Positions 54,018 through 63,155 of a stretch of DNA of 64,000 bases are shown piece by piece. The notes under the pieces are model-generated. The model was not told the DNA's origin, made no database searches, and was given only the letters and a program-made list of their open reading frames with translations. Numbering within the stretch: position 1 is the stretch's first letter; each line of letters begins with the position of its first letter. This DNA is from Actinoplanes sp. NBC_00393 (GTDB taxonomy: Bacteria > Actinomycetota > Actinomycetes > Mycobacteriales > Micromonosporaceae), in assembly GCF_036053395.1 (NCBI RefSeq), contig NZ_CP107942.1:3438501-3502500 (forward strand), read 5' to 3'. The translations under genes were made by a program, and so were the position numbers.

Positions 54018-54512
54018 TAACGATCCCCATGGATGAATCCGGGGGATTCCTCCGGGGCCAGGCCCTGGATTTCCAGCTCGGACTGCATCTGATCCACCGT
54101 CCTGGAAGAGGCGATCTGATGTCTGACGTCGTCGGCACTGGCACGGTGGTGTTCAGCCGCTGCAGCCACTGTGCGCATGGCAACTTGTCGCCTGCAAGGA
54201 CTCGGAATCCGATCGAACAACAACGTGGTGTACCGCTGCACCTACCACGTTGTCTGGTGCCCCAAGTACCGGCGCGACGTCAGCCGAGGCCCCGTCGACG
54301 ACCGGTTGAAACAGATCATCCGGGAGGTCTGCACCGAACGGGACGCCCCCACCGTGGAGCCGGAAACCATGCCCGGCCACGTGCACCTGCTGGTCACCGT
54401 CGATCCGCAGTACGGCATCCACCGCCAGGTCGACGGCATAAGGTTCGCCCTGCAACACACGGCGGATCCCGGCAGTGCCTGCGTCGTCACTCTCTACGAG
54501 CGAATCGGGTGA
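54018..54512. mobile_element. Decayed IS200/IS605-type element, copy 2
   Basis: It begins with the same TAACGATCCCC end as copy 1 and a similar hairpin (CCCC...GGGG). The minus-strand tnpB tail (ADDVRHQIASS, QSELEIQG) remains but the zinc ribbon is lost. The tnpA N-terminal half follows on the plus strand. The far end of the element was not found. Confidence 0.7.
54171..54512 (+). pseudogene. tnpA: IS200-like TnpA N-terminal half
   Basis: The frame reads NNVVYRCTYHVVWCPKYRRDV, then the HUH motif GHVHLLVTVDPQYGIHR, after which homology is lost (VDGIRFALQHTADPG). The catalytic tyrosine helix is absent. It retains the half missing from copy 1. Confidence 0.75.
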
Positions 54513-54717
54513 GAGATGGGAGTAGGGATCGAGGGGCGTCCGGGTTTGTCTGACCGCGAAAACGGAGCGCTGCTCGGTCATTGCGAGGAGAATCGCGAGT
54601 AGATTCCCGCGCCGGTATCGCCGGTTCACCCGACTGCGTCCCGAATAACCGGACAGCGAGACAACAACGGGACCCGCAGCGGTTGAGCGGCGATGCGAGA
54701 AGGCAGGTTCGCAGCAG

Positions 54718-56598
54718 ATGAGCTGGCTGTCGAGGCGTCGGCCCGGAAGGCGCCTACTGGTTAACGCGGCCACCGTCGCGCTGCTGGTCGCCGTGGCCGT
54801 ATTGGGCTACTCCGTGTCCCACCGTCAGGAGACCATGGCAGACGAGGCACGGCAGGCACAGCAGTTGGCCCAGGCCGCGCAGCAGGTCAAATTTCGGGCG
54901 GCGGACTTCAACGGCTGGCAGACGGCATACGCATTGGACATCATCCGTGCGGTGCCCGGGGCCGCCGCTGATACGTCAGGCAGCCGTGCGAAGTTCCTCG
55001 ACGCAGCGGCGAGGTTCGACAGGGAACTGGACGCCTTGGAGCTGCTGTCCGCGTCGTCTGCGGCCACGCGGACCGTTGACGCCGTCAGGAGTGCGTTCGA
55101 AGAGTTCATGACCGCGGACCGGCAGGTAGTGAAGCTGTACCGCAGCGGCGAGCCAGCGGACCGCAAGGCCGCCTCCGAACTCGTCCTCGGCAGGGAGATC
55201 GAGCTTTACGTGCAGATCGCCAGCGGTTGTGATGCCACCGCGTCGCTGTCGGCCTCGGCGGCGGACACCAGCCTCGCCCGTCTCGAAGCGGTGGGAGCCA
55301 CCACCCGGCGCTACATCCTCATCCTGAGCATCGTCGCCGCCGCCCTGGCGTTGCTCGGCGCGATCCTCGCCGAAGCGCGGCGACGGGCGGTTGCGCAACG
55401 AGCCAGAGAGGCTCAGCGGATGGCGAGCCTGGGCCGCCTGGCCGGTGGCATTGCACACGACTTCAACAATGTCCTTGCCATCATCCTCAACTACACCGAC
55501 TTCGTCGCCGAACATGCTCCCCCCGAAGCCCGTAACGATCTCGGCCAGATCCGCAAGGCGGCGAAACGGGCGGCCGGACTCACCGCGCAACTGCTCTGTT
55601 TCATCCGGCACGAGGCCGTCCATCCGCAGATATTCGACGTCAACAGCGCGATCGCCGAAGCGCACGCCATGCTCGCGCGAACTCTCGGCGAGCACATCGT
55701 GCTGGTGGTGATGCCCTCGCTCGAACCTCTGAAAATCTGCGCGGACGCCGGCCAGATCCAGCAGATTCTCGTCAACCTCGCCGTCAACGCCCGCGACGCG
55801 ATGCCCGACGGCGGCACATTAGTGATCACCGCCAGCGCCGTCGACCTTGAGGAGAACCAGGCGAACGTTCACCCGCCGGTAAAGGCCGGACGTTACCTTC
55901 AGCTCCTCGTCACTGATACCGGTACCGGAATGCCTCCGGAAACGGTGGCCCGCATCTTTGAACCGTTCTTCACCACCAAGCCGAAGGGCCACGGCACAGG
56001 ACTTGGCCTCGCTACCGTCCTGGACATCGTCACCACTGCTGGCGGCAGCATCGACGTCTGCTCCAAGCTCGGCATCGGCACGACATTCAGGCTGTACTTC
56101 CCTGTCGCCGACGTACCGTACGACCTCGAATCGGCAAGTCGCACCTCTTCGGCGCCGCCGCGTGGCCACGGCGAGAGCATCCTGGTCGTCGAAGACGAGC
56201 CGGCCCTCGGCGCGAGCATCGCTCGCATCCTCACCGCCGGCGGGTATCAGGTCCGGTCCGCCGTCAGCGGCCCCGACGCCTTGGCCGTGTACGCGTGCGA
56301 TGGCTGTGACCTGCTGGTCGCCGACGTCGTCATGCCCGACATGTCAGGCTCACGTCTGGCCGAGATACTGCACCGCACCGACCCCCGCCTGCCCGTGCTC
56401 TACATCTCCGGTTACATCGACGGCATCCTCGGTCCTAACCGTTTGTGCACACCCGAGACCAAGGTGATCGAAAAGCCCTTCACCGCCGGCCAACTTCTCG
56501 CCGCGGTCAGCGATGCCTTGTCGCGGGCACCGGGCAAGGGCGGCATAGCAGGTAGTCAGCCAGAACCGTCCGACAATCAGCCACATCCGTCGGCTTGA
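54718..56598 (+). CDS. Hybrid histidine kinase with C-terminal receiver
   Basis: 626 residues. Two membrane helices (VALLVAVAVLGYSVSH, and LILSIVAAALALLGAILAEA near 205-225) enclose a ~165-residue extracytoplasmic helical sensor. The kinase core has H-box GIAHDFNNVL with His247, N box NLAVNARDAMPDG, G1 DTGTGM, F box FEPFFTTK and G2 GTGLGLATV. The C-terminal receiver (residues ~485-605) has phospho-acceptor Asp536 (VADVVMPD) and the Lys of EKPF. There is no DNA-binding output domain, so it probably passes phosphate to another protein. A TTA codon lies at 55819. Confidence 0.9.
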   Translation: MSWLSRRRPGRRLLVNAATVALLVAVAVLGYSVSHRQETMADEARQAQQLAQAAQQVKFRAADFNGWQTAYALDIIRAVPGAAADTSGSRAKFLDAAARFDRELDALELLSASSAATRTVDAVRSAFEEFMTADRQVVKLYRSGEPADRKAASELVLGREIELYVQIASGCDATASLSASAADTSLARLEAVGATTRRYILILSIVAAALALLGAILAEARRRAVAQRAREAQRMASLGRLAGGIAHDFNNVLAIILNYTDFVAEHAPPEARNDLGQIRKAAKRAAGLTAQLLCFIRHEAVHPQIFDVNSAIAEAHAMLARTLGEHIVLVVMPSLEPLKICADAGQIQQILVNLAVNARDAMPDGGTLVITASAVDLEENQANVHPPVKAGRYLQLLVTDTGTGMPPETVARIFEPFFTTKPKGHGTGLGLATVLDIVTTAGGSIDVCSKLGIGTTFRLYFPVADVPYDLESASRTSSAPPRGHGESILVVEDEPALGASIARILTAGGYQVRSAVSGPDALAVYACDGCDLLVADVVMPDMSGSRLAEILHRTDPRLPVLYISGYIDGILGPNRLCTPETKVIEKPFTAGQLLAAVSDALSRAPGKGGIAGSQPEPSDNQPHPSA

Positions 56599-56618
56599 AC
56601 GAATACGCGGGGCAGGTC

Positions 56619-56747
56619 TCATGATCCGGGGTTGGCGGGATTGAAGTCGCCGGGCTCACGGCTCTGCTCGGCCCGGATGACGTGCATGACCGCGCTGATC
56701 AGGGCCAGGTGGGTGAAAGCCTGCGGGAAGTCGCCCAGGTGCCGCCA
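56619..56747 (-). pseudogene. GH15 (glucoamylase/trehalase-like) C-terminal tail
   Basis: WRHLGDFPQAFTHLALISAV followed by GDFNPANPGS matches the C-terminal end of GH15 proteins (LGNFPQAFSHxALI). The other ~550 residues are missing. It points toward the hybrid kinase gene's 3' end. Confidence 0.65.
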
Positions 56748-56853
56748 TGCCGATGATCCGGAGTTTCGTATGATCCGCCGCCCGTCGGTACGGTCGGCGC
56801 GGCGGGATCCGACGGTGGAGCGGCCGGCCCCGCGGATCGCCGGGTACGTCAGT

Positions 56854-57357
56854 TCACGGCCGCAAGTGTGGCGCCGGCTCAACGGTGCTCCGGGCCTCGA
56901 GCACGGTGATCCCCCAGGTCAGGGTCTCCTCTTGCATGCCGGCTTGCAGGCGGGCGGCGAGAAACCCCGGACCGGTGAGCATGTCGTGGGCCGTCAGATC
57001 CGCCCCGATCATGCGCACGACGTAGGTCGCGACGGCATGGACGGCCGTCGGGCCATCCATGCCAGAAGCTGCATGTCGCAACGGGTCCGTGACCTTGACG
57101 CGAACCGTCACTGCGACGTTCACCGCCCGGTCGTCCCCGGTGATGACCGGCACGGGAGGGTAGGTCAGCACCCGTTCGCCCATGTCGATCCGGGCACACA
57201 CCCATTCCAGCAACGGCACCCTCCAGCCGACCCCGGGCGACATTGTGCGGCTGTGGCCGTTGTGGTGCTGGACGACGAAACAGTATCCGCGCGGGACGGC
57301 CACCACCCCCATCGGTGCGAATAGCCGCAACGCGGTCGCCGCCGCCGATCCGATCAT
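56854..57357 (-). CDS. Short band-7 (SPFH/stomatin-like) protein
   Basis: 167 residues from ATG 57357 (AGGAG upstream). The SPFH domain is recognisable: VVAVPRGYCFVVQHHNG, SPGVGWRVPLLEWV, ITGDDRAVNVAVTVRVKVTDP and DLTAHDMLTGPGFLA. Typical members exceed 250 residues and end in a coiled coil; here the frame stops right after the last SPFH strands (WGITVLEARSTVEP). The upstream end of the GH15 remnant is close, suggesting loss of the tail by deletion. It may be non-functional or a minimal membrane-microdomain protein. Confidence 0.6.
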   Translation of the reverse strand: MIGSAAATALRLFAPMGVVAVPRGYCFVVQHHNGHSRTMSPGVGWRVPLLEWVCARIDMGERVLTYPPVPVITGDDRAVNVAVTVRVKVTDPLRHAASGMDGPTAVHAVATYVVRMIGADLTAHDMLTGPGFLAARLQAGMQEETLTWGITVLEARSTVEPAPHLRP

Positions 57358-57643
57358 CACCGCTCCTGTCCCGGACACCGTCCGCCGCGGATGATGAGGC
57401 TCCCGCGTACGGCCGCGCCGGCTCCGTTTGCTGTCGGAAGTGCGCTCCCCGTACGGGGCTACGGCAGGCGACACGCGATGGTTCACCGGGTCGGGCAATT
57501 CTGCAGATACTCGACAGGGAGTGCCCCTGGGCATGAGAAGCTCAGGGCCAGCAACCGGGTCGAACGTGCCATGTGGGCGTACCAGATGAACCGCGTCACG
57601 TGACGCTCCGCCGCCTGTCATACCCGCACGCCAGAATGTCGGC

Positions 57644-58612
57644 GTGATCTGCTTCGTCTACCGCTCCCCGTGTGAGGGACTGCTCGGCAAACACGTGCGC
57701 TGGCTGCCCGACGCCACCGTCCTCGACTGGTTCCGCCGCGGCTGGACCGAGGCGAGCGCCGACCCCGGCGCCTGGGTGCAGGCCGAGTTGGGCGCCGACG
57801 TCTACGGCCTCGATTCGATCTTCGAGGAAGCCGCGCAGCGGTCACTGCCGTCGCCCGGCTCCATGCCCGAGCTGCGCAAGCTTCTCCAAGCGCATCTGTA
57901 CGTGGAAGGCGCGGTCAAAGTCGACGACCACAGTGTGCGCGCGTCCACGGACGACGACGAGGTGCCGCTCGCCTACTTCTTCCTCGACCAGAGCCTGGTC
58001 GCCGCCGAACCGGCCCGATTGGCGTACGCGCTGCACGAGCAGTGGCCGCTGCCCGCCGACGCCGCCGAGCACAGCGACGACGAACCGGTCACCACCTTCG
58101 CCGTGTCGGCGCTCGGCGACGCCGACTGGGACACCCAGGGCCACGTGGTGCGCCTGCCCGGCGTCCGGCTGCCCGATCTGCCGGGCTGGCTGCGCGCCAC
58201 CGACGTGCGCCGCGCCTGGCCGCAGGAGCTGATCCTGCTGCGGGCCGCGGTCGGCCCGTACGACACCGATCTGCAGCCGGCGCTGGACCGGATCAACCGG
58301 TGGGGCGCGTGGAACGATCAGTATCTGGACGTCGCGGGCTTGGACGCCGACCACGACCAGGCGCACCGCGTCGTCGTCGAGGTGATGGCCCAGGTCGCCG
58401 GCCACGACCGGATTCCCGGTCCGCTGGGCCGGCGCCGCCCAGCGGATGGCCGCATCACCGTCGCCGACCACCTGGCGCAGGGCGTCTTGCACCTGGATGA
58501 CACCTTCGGCTACCAGCAGTGGTTCGTGTTCGACGACGTGTGGGCGGCCCGCCACCGCTATCTCGCCAAGTCCCTGACCCGCTGGTTCAACGGCAAATGG
58601 GACCTCCTGTGA
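57644..58612 (+). CDS. Conserved-looking hypothetical protein
   Basis: 322 residues from GTG 57644, with uniformly actinobacterial codon use (third-position GC high throughout), so it is very likely a real gene. The first residues read ICFVYRSPCEGLLGKHVRWLP. The centre is acidic (DDHSVRASTDDDEVP) and the C-terminus aromatic and basic (QQWFVFDDVWAARHRYLA, WFNGKWDLL). No signal peptide, membrane helix or catalytic motif was recognised. Confidence 0.6.
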   Translation: MICFVYRSPCEGLLGKHVRWLPDATVLDWFRRGWTEASADPGAWVQAELGADVYGLDSIFEEAAQRSLPSPGSMPELRKLLQAHLYVEGAVKVDDHSVRASTDDDEVPLAYFFLDQSLVAAEPARLAYALHEQWPLPADAAEHSDDEPVTTFAVSALGDADWDTQGHVVRLPGVRLPDLPGWLRATDVRRAWPQELILLRAAVGPYDTDLQPALDRINRWGAWNDQYLDVAGLDADHDQAHRVVVEVMAQVAGHDRIPGPLGRRRPADGRITVADHLAQGVLHLDDTFGYQQWFVFDDVWAARHRYLAKSLTRWFNGKWDLL

Positions 58613-58671
58613 CCACGGCTCATCGACAGCGGTCCGAGGCGGCCGGGTCCATCGGCCCGCCGGGCGGGCCC

Positions 58672-59373
58672 TCACCGTTGCAGGTTGGCCTTCTGCGGCG
58701 CGACCCGGGCGGCGCGGCGCCGCAGAACGACGGCGCCGATCGTGTTGAGGGCGATGCCCCACAGCAGTGCCACGGTCGCCCAGCGCGCCCACTCCGCAGC
58801 TCCTGCTGATCCGGTGAGCAGGTGCTGCGCGGCCGCGTACGGGGTGAGCCAGTCGCGGACCGCGCCCAGCGGGGCAAGCAGCGCGTAGGCGCCGAGCGGC
58901 AACACGATGGTCCCGAGGCAGCCCCACACCGGTCGCTTGATCAGCAGCCCGAGGCCGGTGCCGACGAGCTGGGCGAGTACCTGCACCAGCACACCCGTCA
59001 AGCCGATCACACCGGCGTGCGCCCACGGGTCCGGCGCGGTGGACCCGGATGCGGCCAGGGCGGCGACGACCAACACGTTGCCGGCAACCCCGGCGGCCAC
59101 GGCGATCAGCACCGCTCCGGCAAGTGTCGGCTGCACCCGTACGCCGGGTGTCTTGCGCAGATCGTTGGCGAGCAGGACACCGATGAACGGCAGCGGCACG
59201 GAGATCAACAACTGCACCTGCTCGGCGAAGGCGGCAAAGGTGCGCTCCGCGGATGGAAGTCCGGTCATGAGCGCCGCGGCAAGCACGCCGATGCCGATCG
59301 TCACCGCCAGCAGGATCCGGCGGCCTCGGGTCCCGGCCGCACGTCGCAGCGTGCCGGCAATCGTCTCGTTCAC
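58672..59373 (-). CDS. Multi-helix membrane protein (ABC-2 permease-like)
   Basis: 233 residues from the GTG at 59373, chosen for GGGAGGT upstream. Six membrane helices (ILLAVTIGIGVLAAALMTG, VQLLISVPLPFIGVLLA, LAGAVLIAVAAGVAGNVLVV, VIGLTGVLVQVLAQLVGTGL and others) in an arrangement like ABC-2-type permeases. No ATPase gene is adjacent, so it may pair with one elsewhere. Function unknown. Confidence 0.65.
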   Translation of the reverse strand: MNETIAGTLRRAAGTRGRRILLAVTIGIGVLAAALMTGLPSAERTFAAFAEQVQLLISVPLPFIGVLLANDLRKTPGVRVQPTLAGAVLIAVAAGVAGNVLVVAALAASGSTAPDPWAHAGVIGLTGVLVQVLAQLVGTGLGLLIKRPVWGCLGTIVLPLGAYALLAPLGAVRDWLTPYAAAQHLLTGSAGAAEWARWATVALLWGIALNTIGAVVLRRRAARVAPQKANLQR

Positions 59374-59559
59374 ATCTACCTCCCGTGTGGTCGACACGGT
59401 TGACGATCGCCGATGAGCAAACGACTGCGCACGAGCCGGAGGATCCGGCCGGTCCCCTACTTTGGTAGGGCCTGGATCGGCCGCGGTATCGCCGGCGTCT
59501 CCTGACACGCTGCCGCCCGTCAGCGCGCCGAGGCACCCTTGAGCGTCTAGCGTTCAGGC

Positions 59560-60558
59560 ATGGGTGCCATGCGGGTTCTGTTCATCGGTGGCAGCGGAAT
59601 CATCAGTTCCGCCTGCGCGGACCTCGCCGTCGAGCGGGGCATCGACCTGTATCTGCTCAACCGCGGTCGCAGCACCGACCGCCCGGTGCCATCCGCCGCC
59701 ACCGTGCTGCGCGGTGACATCCGCGATCCTCAGTCGGTCGCCGAGGCGATCAACGGCCGGGACTTCGACGCGGTGGTGGACTGGGTGGCCTTCAGTCCGG
59801 AGCACGTCCGCACCGACATCGACCTGTTCCGCGGGCGCACCGGGCAGTACGTGTTCATCAGCTCGGCATCCGCGTACCAGACCCCGCCGGCTCGCGTGCC
59901 GGTCGTGGAGTCCACCCCGCTGTCGAACCCGTTCTGGCAGTACTCGCGCGACAAGATCGCCTGTGAGCAGCTGCTGGTCGAGGCGTACCGCGCGGAGGGT
60001 TTTCCGGCCACCATCGTGCGGCCCTCGCACACCTACGACCGCACGCTGGTGCCGTTCGACGGCGGCTGGACCGTGCTCGACCGGATGCGGCGCGGCAAGG
60101 AGATCGTCGTGCACGGTGACGGCACGTCGTTGTGGACGCTCACCCACCACACCGACTTCGCACGCGGCTTCATCGGTCTGCTCGCTCACCCGCGCACGAT
60201 CGGCGATGCGTTCCACATCACCTCCGACGACGTCCTGACCTGGGACCAGATCGCGCATGCCCTGGCGAAACCGCTGGGCGTCGAGCCGAGGATCGTGCAC
60301 GTGCCGTCGGATGCGATCGCCGCGGCGGATCCGGAGTGGGGCGCCGGCCTGCTGGGCGACAAGGCACACTCGATGATCTTCAACAACGCGAAGCTGCGCG
60401 ACGTGGTTCCGGACTACGTCGCCACCGTGCCGTTCGAGCAGGGCGCACGGGAGATCGTCGCCTGGCATCTCGAGGACCCGGTGCGCCAGCGCGTCGACGA
60501 GCGGCTGGACACGGTGATGGACCGGCTCGTCGAGGCGTACCGGCCGCGCCCGCTGTGA
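59560..60558 (+). CDS. NAD-dependent epimerase/dehydratase (extended SDR)
   Basis: 332 residues. N-terminal FIGGSGIISS is a variant of GxxGxxG. A serine patch (VFISSASAYQ) and the catalytic pair in YSRDKI (Tyr/Lys) follow, then IVRPSHTYD and HGDGTSLWTLTHHTDFARG of the extended SDR substrate region. It is expected to act on a nucleotide-sugar or similar substrate; the exact reaction is unclear. It stands alone and ends at a hairpin shared with GH6. Confidence 0.85.
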   Translation: MGAMRVLFIGGSGIISSACADLAVERGIDLYLLNRGRSTDRPVPSAATVLRGDIRDPQSVAEAINGRDFDAVVDWVAFSPEHVRTDIDLFRGRTGQYVFISSASAYQTPPARVPVVESTPLSNPFWQYSRDKIACEQLLVEAYRAEGFPATIVRPSHTYDRTLVPFDGGWTVLDRMRRGKEIVVHGDGTSLWTLTHHTDFARGFIGLLAHPRTIGDAFHITSDDVLTWDQIAHALAKPLGVEPRIVHVPSDAIAAADPEWGAGLLGDKAHSMIFNNAKLRDVVPDYVATVPFEQGAREIVAWHLEDPVRQRVDERLDTVMDRLVEAYRPRPL

Positions 60559-60604
60559 CGCCTCGTCCGGCCCGAACGTCGTCGGCCGGAGTACGCGGCG
60601 GAAG

Positions 60605-60638
60605 GCCCGCAAGCCGGCAGATACACCGGCTCGCGGGC
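60605..60638. terminator. Bidirectional hairpin between epimerase and GH6
   Basis: GCCCGCAAGCCGG pairs with CCGGCTCGCGGGC with one mismatch around an 8-base loop, between convergent genes. Confidence 0.65.
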
Positions 60639-60649
60639 GCGCGGAAGCC

Positions 60650-61615
60650 TCAGTACCCGTAGATCATCTTGTAGGCGACCTCCGGCAGGAACTGACCTGC
60701 GCTGGACCCGCTGCCCACACCGCAGTTTCCGTCGGACTCACCGGGAGTCTTGAGCCACAGCAGCATCTCCGCGCCCCCACCCAGCTGGCTCGGGGTGCCG
60801 ATCCGGCGACCGGCGGGATTGCACCACTGGCCGTTGGCACCGTTGCCGTTACGGCTGGTGTCGATCACGAAGGGCTTGCTGTAGCCGTACCGCCGCAGCT
60901 CACCGGCGACCCGGTTGCCGTACTTGGAGTTGTCTGCGGTCGGGAAGTAGTTCGAGACGTTGAGCGCGAAACCGCGAGCGCGGGCCGCCCCGGCCATGTT
61001 GAGGCGCTGCGCCATGGTCGTCGCGTCGATCCAGCCGGGATTGCCCGCGTCCAGGTAGACCCAGGTGTTGGGCGCCTGGGAGCGGAACTGGTTGACCGCG
61101 CGCGAGAGCATCCCCACCCGGTCGTTGATCTGCGACTGGCTCATGCAGTTGAAGTCGCCCAGCGAGTCCGGTTCCAGGACGACCACGGCGGGCCGGCTGC
61201 CGATCGCTGCGGCGAACGAGGCGATCCAGGCGTCGTAGGCGGCGACGCTGCCTGCGCCTCCGCCGGAGTGGCCGCCGCAGGCGTCGCGGCCGGGAATGTT
61301 GTACGCCACCAGCAGCGGAAGCTTGTCGACCGCGTCCGCTGCCCCGACATACCTGCCGACCGCGCCCGCGATGTCGCCGCTCCAGCTGCCGAACCAGCTG
61401 GCCATCGGCCTCTGCGCGATCGCGGAGCGGATGGCGGCGGCCCGCCCGTCGCCAGGGTTGGCGGCGACCCACGCCGCCGGACTGGACTGGGGATTGACGT
61501 AGAAGCCGCTGGTCTGGCTCACCGGATCGGCGTGGGCGGGTTGCGCCCCGAGCAGGACGGCGGGGACCACCAAGGCCAGCGCGGCGAGGATCCGGGAGCG
61601 GATCGGTCGTTTCAT
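60650..61615 (-). CDS. Secreted GH6 cellulase
   Basis: 321 residues, ATG 61615 with AGGAG upstream. The signal peptide (ILAALALVVPAVLLGAQPAHA) precedes a single GH6 catalytic domain. GH6 signatures: LLVAYNIPGRDACGGHSGGG (first Asp region) and VVVLEPDSLGD with catalytic Asp150. WVYLDAGNPGWID, FVIDTSRNGNG and LLWLKTPGESDG also match. No cellulose-binding module is attached. It should cleave beta-1,4-glucan outside the cell. A 16-bp palindrome lies 134 bases upstream in the region shared with the divergent LacI regulator. Confidence 0.92.
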   Translation of the reverse strand: MKRPIRSRILAALALVVPAVLLGAQPAHADPVSQTSGFYVNPQSSPAAWVAANPGDGRAAAIRSAIAQRPMASWFGSWSGDIAGAVGRYVGAADAVDKLPLLVAYNIPGRDACGGHSGGGAGSVAAYDAWIASFAAAIGSRPAVVVLEPDSLGDFNCMSQSQINDRVGMLSRAVNQFRSQAPNTWVYLDAGNPGWIDATTMAQRLNMAGAARARGFALNVSNYFPTADNSKYGNRVAGELRRYGYSKPFVIDTSRNGNGANGQWCNPAGRRIGTPSQLGGGAEMLLWLKTPGESDGNCGVGSGSSAGQFLPEVAYKMIYGY

Positions 61616-61748
61616 CGAGGTGTCTCCTAGCGGGGGAAGCGTCAGCCGCGGTGCTGCGCCGTGTCCGGGCGGTGGCGCCCGGAGCGGCGAGCAGCGACGA
61701 CGGGGGTGGGGTGACGGGGGCGGCCACCAGGTGCACACGCCACGAAAA

Positions 61749-61764
61749 CTGGAAGCGCTTCCAG
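61749..61764. promoter_or_regulatory. LacI-type operator CTGGAAGCGCTTCCAG
   Basis: A perfect 16-bp palindrome in the 426-base region between the divergent GH6 and LacI genes. It has the same AGCGCT centre as the other three operators. The rest of this region shows no gene. Confidence 0.75.
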
Positions 61765-62041
61765 AATCAGATATGCGCGTATGTCGATCGATGCTCGGCA
61801 CTTGAACAGCGATTGTCAAGAGTCAGCGCGGCCTGACGCCCTCACCATCCGCGCCTTCGCTCCGAGAATTCCTGGGACCGCTCCCGGAGCTGGTCCATCG
61901 ACAGACGCCAACGGCATTCGCGGTCCCCGTCATCGGTACGATCGACCGGCGATGTCAGCGGCACCGACCGGCGGCTCCGCCAAGACGTCCCCCGCCGGGG
62001 CGGGGCGGCCCCGCATCGGACAGGAAGGATCCGGCATCAAG

Positions 62042-63052
62042 ATGGCAGTGTCCCCTCGGCGCCAGCCCACTCTCGACGAGGTGGCCGAGCGGGCCGGTGT
62101 CTCGCGTTCCGCGGCGTCCCGCGTGATCAACAACGCGCCGCACGTCAGCCGCGCCACCCGCAACGCCGTCGAAGAAGCGATCAAGGAGTTGGGCTACCAG
62201 CCCAACCGCACCGCCCGCGCGCTGGCCACCCAGCAGACCGGCATCGTCACGCTCGTCGTTCCGCACGACAACCCCGGGTTGTTCGCCGATCCGTTCTTCG
62301 CCCAGGTCATCGTCGGCGTGTCCGCGACGCTCGAGGAGACCGAGCTGCACCTGCTGCTGTGCCTCGCCAGTTCCAGCCGGGGCCGGGCCCGGCTGACGAA
62401 TCTGCTGCGCACCCGCGGCGTCGACGGCATCATGCTGATGGCTCTGCACGGCGACGAACCACTGACCGACATCATCAACCGATCCGGTCTGCCCACGGTC
62501 TACGTCGGCCGGCCGCTGCACTTCGAGCCGCAATGGTTCGTCGACTCCGACAACCTCGGCGGAGCCAGACTCGCGACCGAACACCTCGTGCGCCTGGGCC
62601 GGACCCGGATCGCCACCATCACCGGCCAACTGTCCACCGAGGCCGGCAAGGCCCGCTACCGCGGCTACCGCGAGGCGATGATCATCGCCGGTCTCACCCC
62701 GCACGGTACGGCGGAGGGCGACTTCACCGAGAACAGCGGCGCCGAGGCGATGAGAGGCCTGCTCGACTCTCACCCGGACCTCGACGCCGTATTCGCCGCC
62801 AGCGACAATCTGGCAGCCGGGGCCCTGCGCGCCCTGGCCGAGGCCGGCCGGTCGGTACCGGGCGACGTTGCCGTGGTGGGTTTCGACGACCTCGGCATCG
62901 CCGAACGCACCGATCCCCCACTGACCACCGTCCACCAGTCGGTCCAGGACCTCGGGAAGGAGACGGCCCGCATGCTCGTCGCGGTGCTCGCCGGACAGCA
63001 GCCTGCGTCCATCATCCTGCCCACCCGACTGGTACGGCGCGGATCCGCCTGA
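62042..63052 (+). CDS. LacI-family transcriptional regulator
   Basis: 336 residues from ATG 62042 (GGAAGGA upstream; ATG 61952 is an alternative). The HTH and hinge helix read TLDEVAERAGVSRSAASRVI and RNAVEEAIKELGYQPN. The periplasmic-binding-protein-like sensor domain follows (GIVTLVVP, GVDGIMLM, FAASDNLAAGALRALAE, VVGFDDLGIAE). It is divergent from the GH6 cellulase gene and shares the intergenic palindrome. Likely represses GH6 in the absence of a cello-oligosaccharide-like inducer, and may act on the other AGCGCT sites in the window. Confidence 0.9.
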   Translation: MAVSPRRQPTLDEVAERAGVSRSAASRVINNAPHVSRATRNAVEEAIKELGYQPNRTARALATQQTGIVTLVVPHDNPGLFADPFFAQVIVGVSATLEETELHLLLCLASSSRGRARLTNLLRTRGVDGIMLMALHGDEPLTDIINRSGLPTVYVGRPLHFEPQWFVDSDNLGGARLATEHLVRLGRTRIATITGQLSTEAGKARYRGYREAMIIAGLTPHGTAEGDFTENSGAEAMRGLLDSHPDLDAVFAASDNLAAGALRALAEAGRSVPGDVAVVGFDDLGIAERTDPPLTTVHQSVQDLGKETARMLVAVLAGQQPASIILPTRLVRRGSA

Positions 63053-63155
63053 CCGTGCTTCACCACAAGGTCGAGGGCGCTTGCCGGGTTATGTCACCTG
63101 GCTATCGCGGTTAGGGTGCGAGGAGCGAGGTTCAGCACTCAACGAGGAGGGCACC

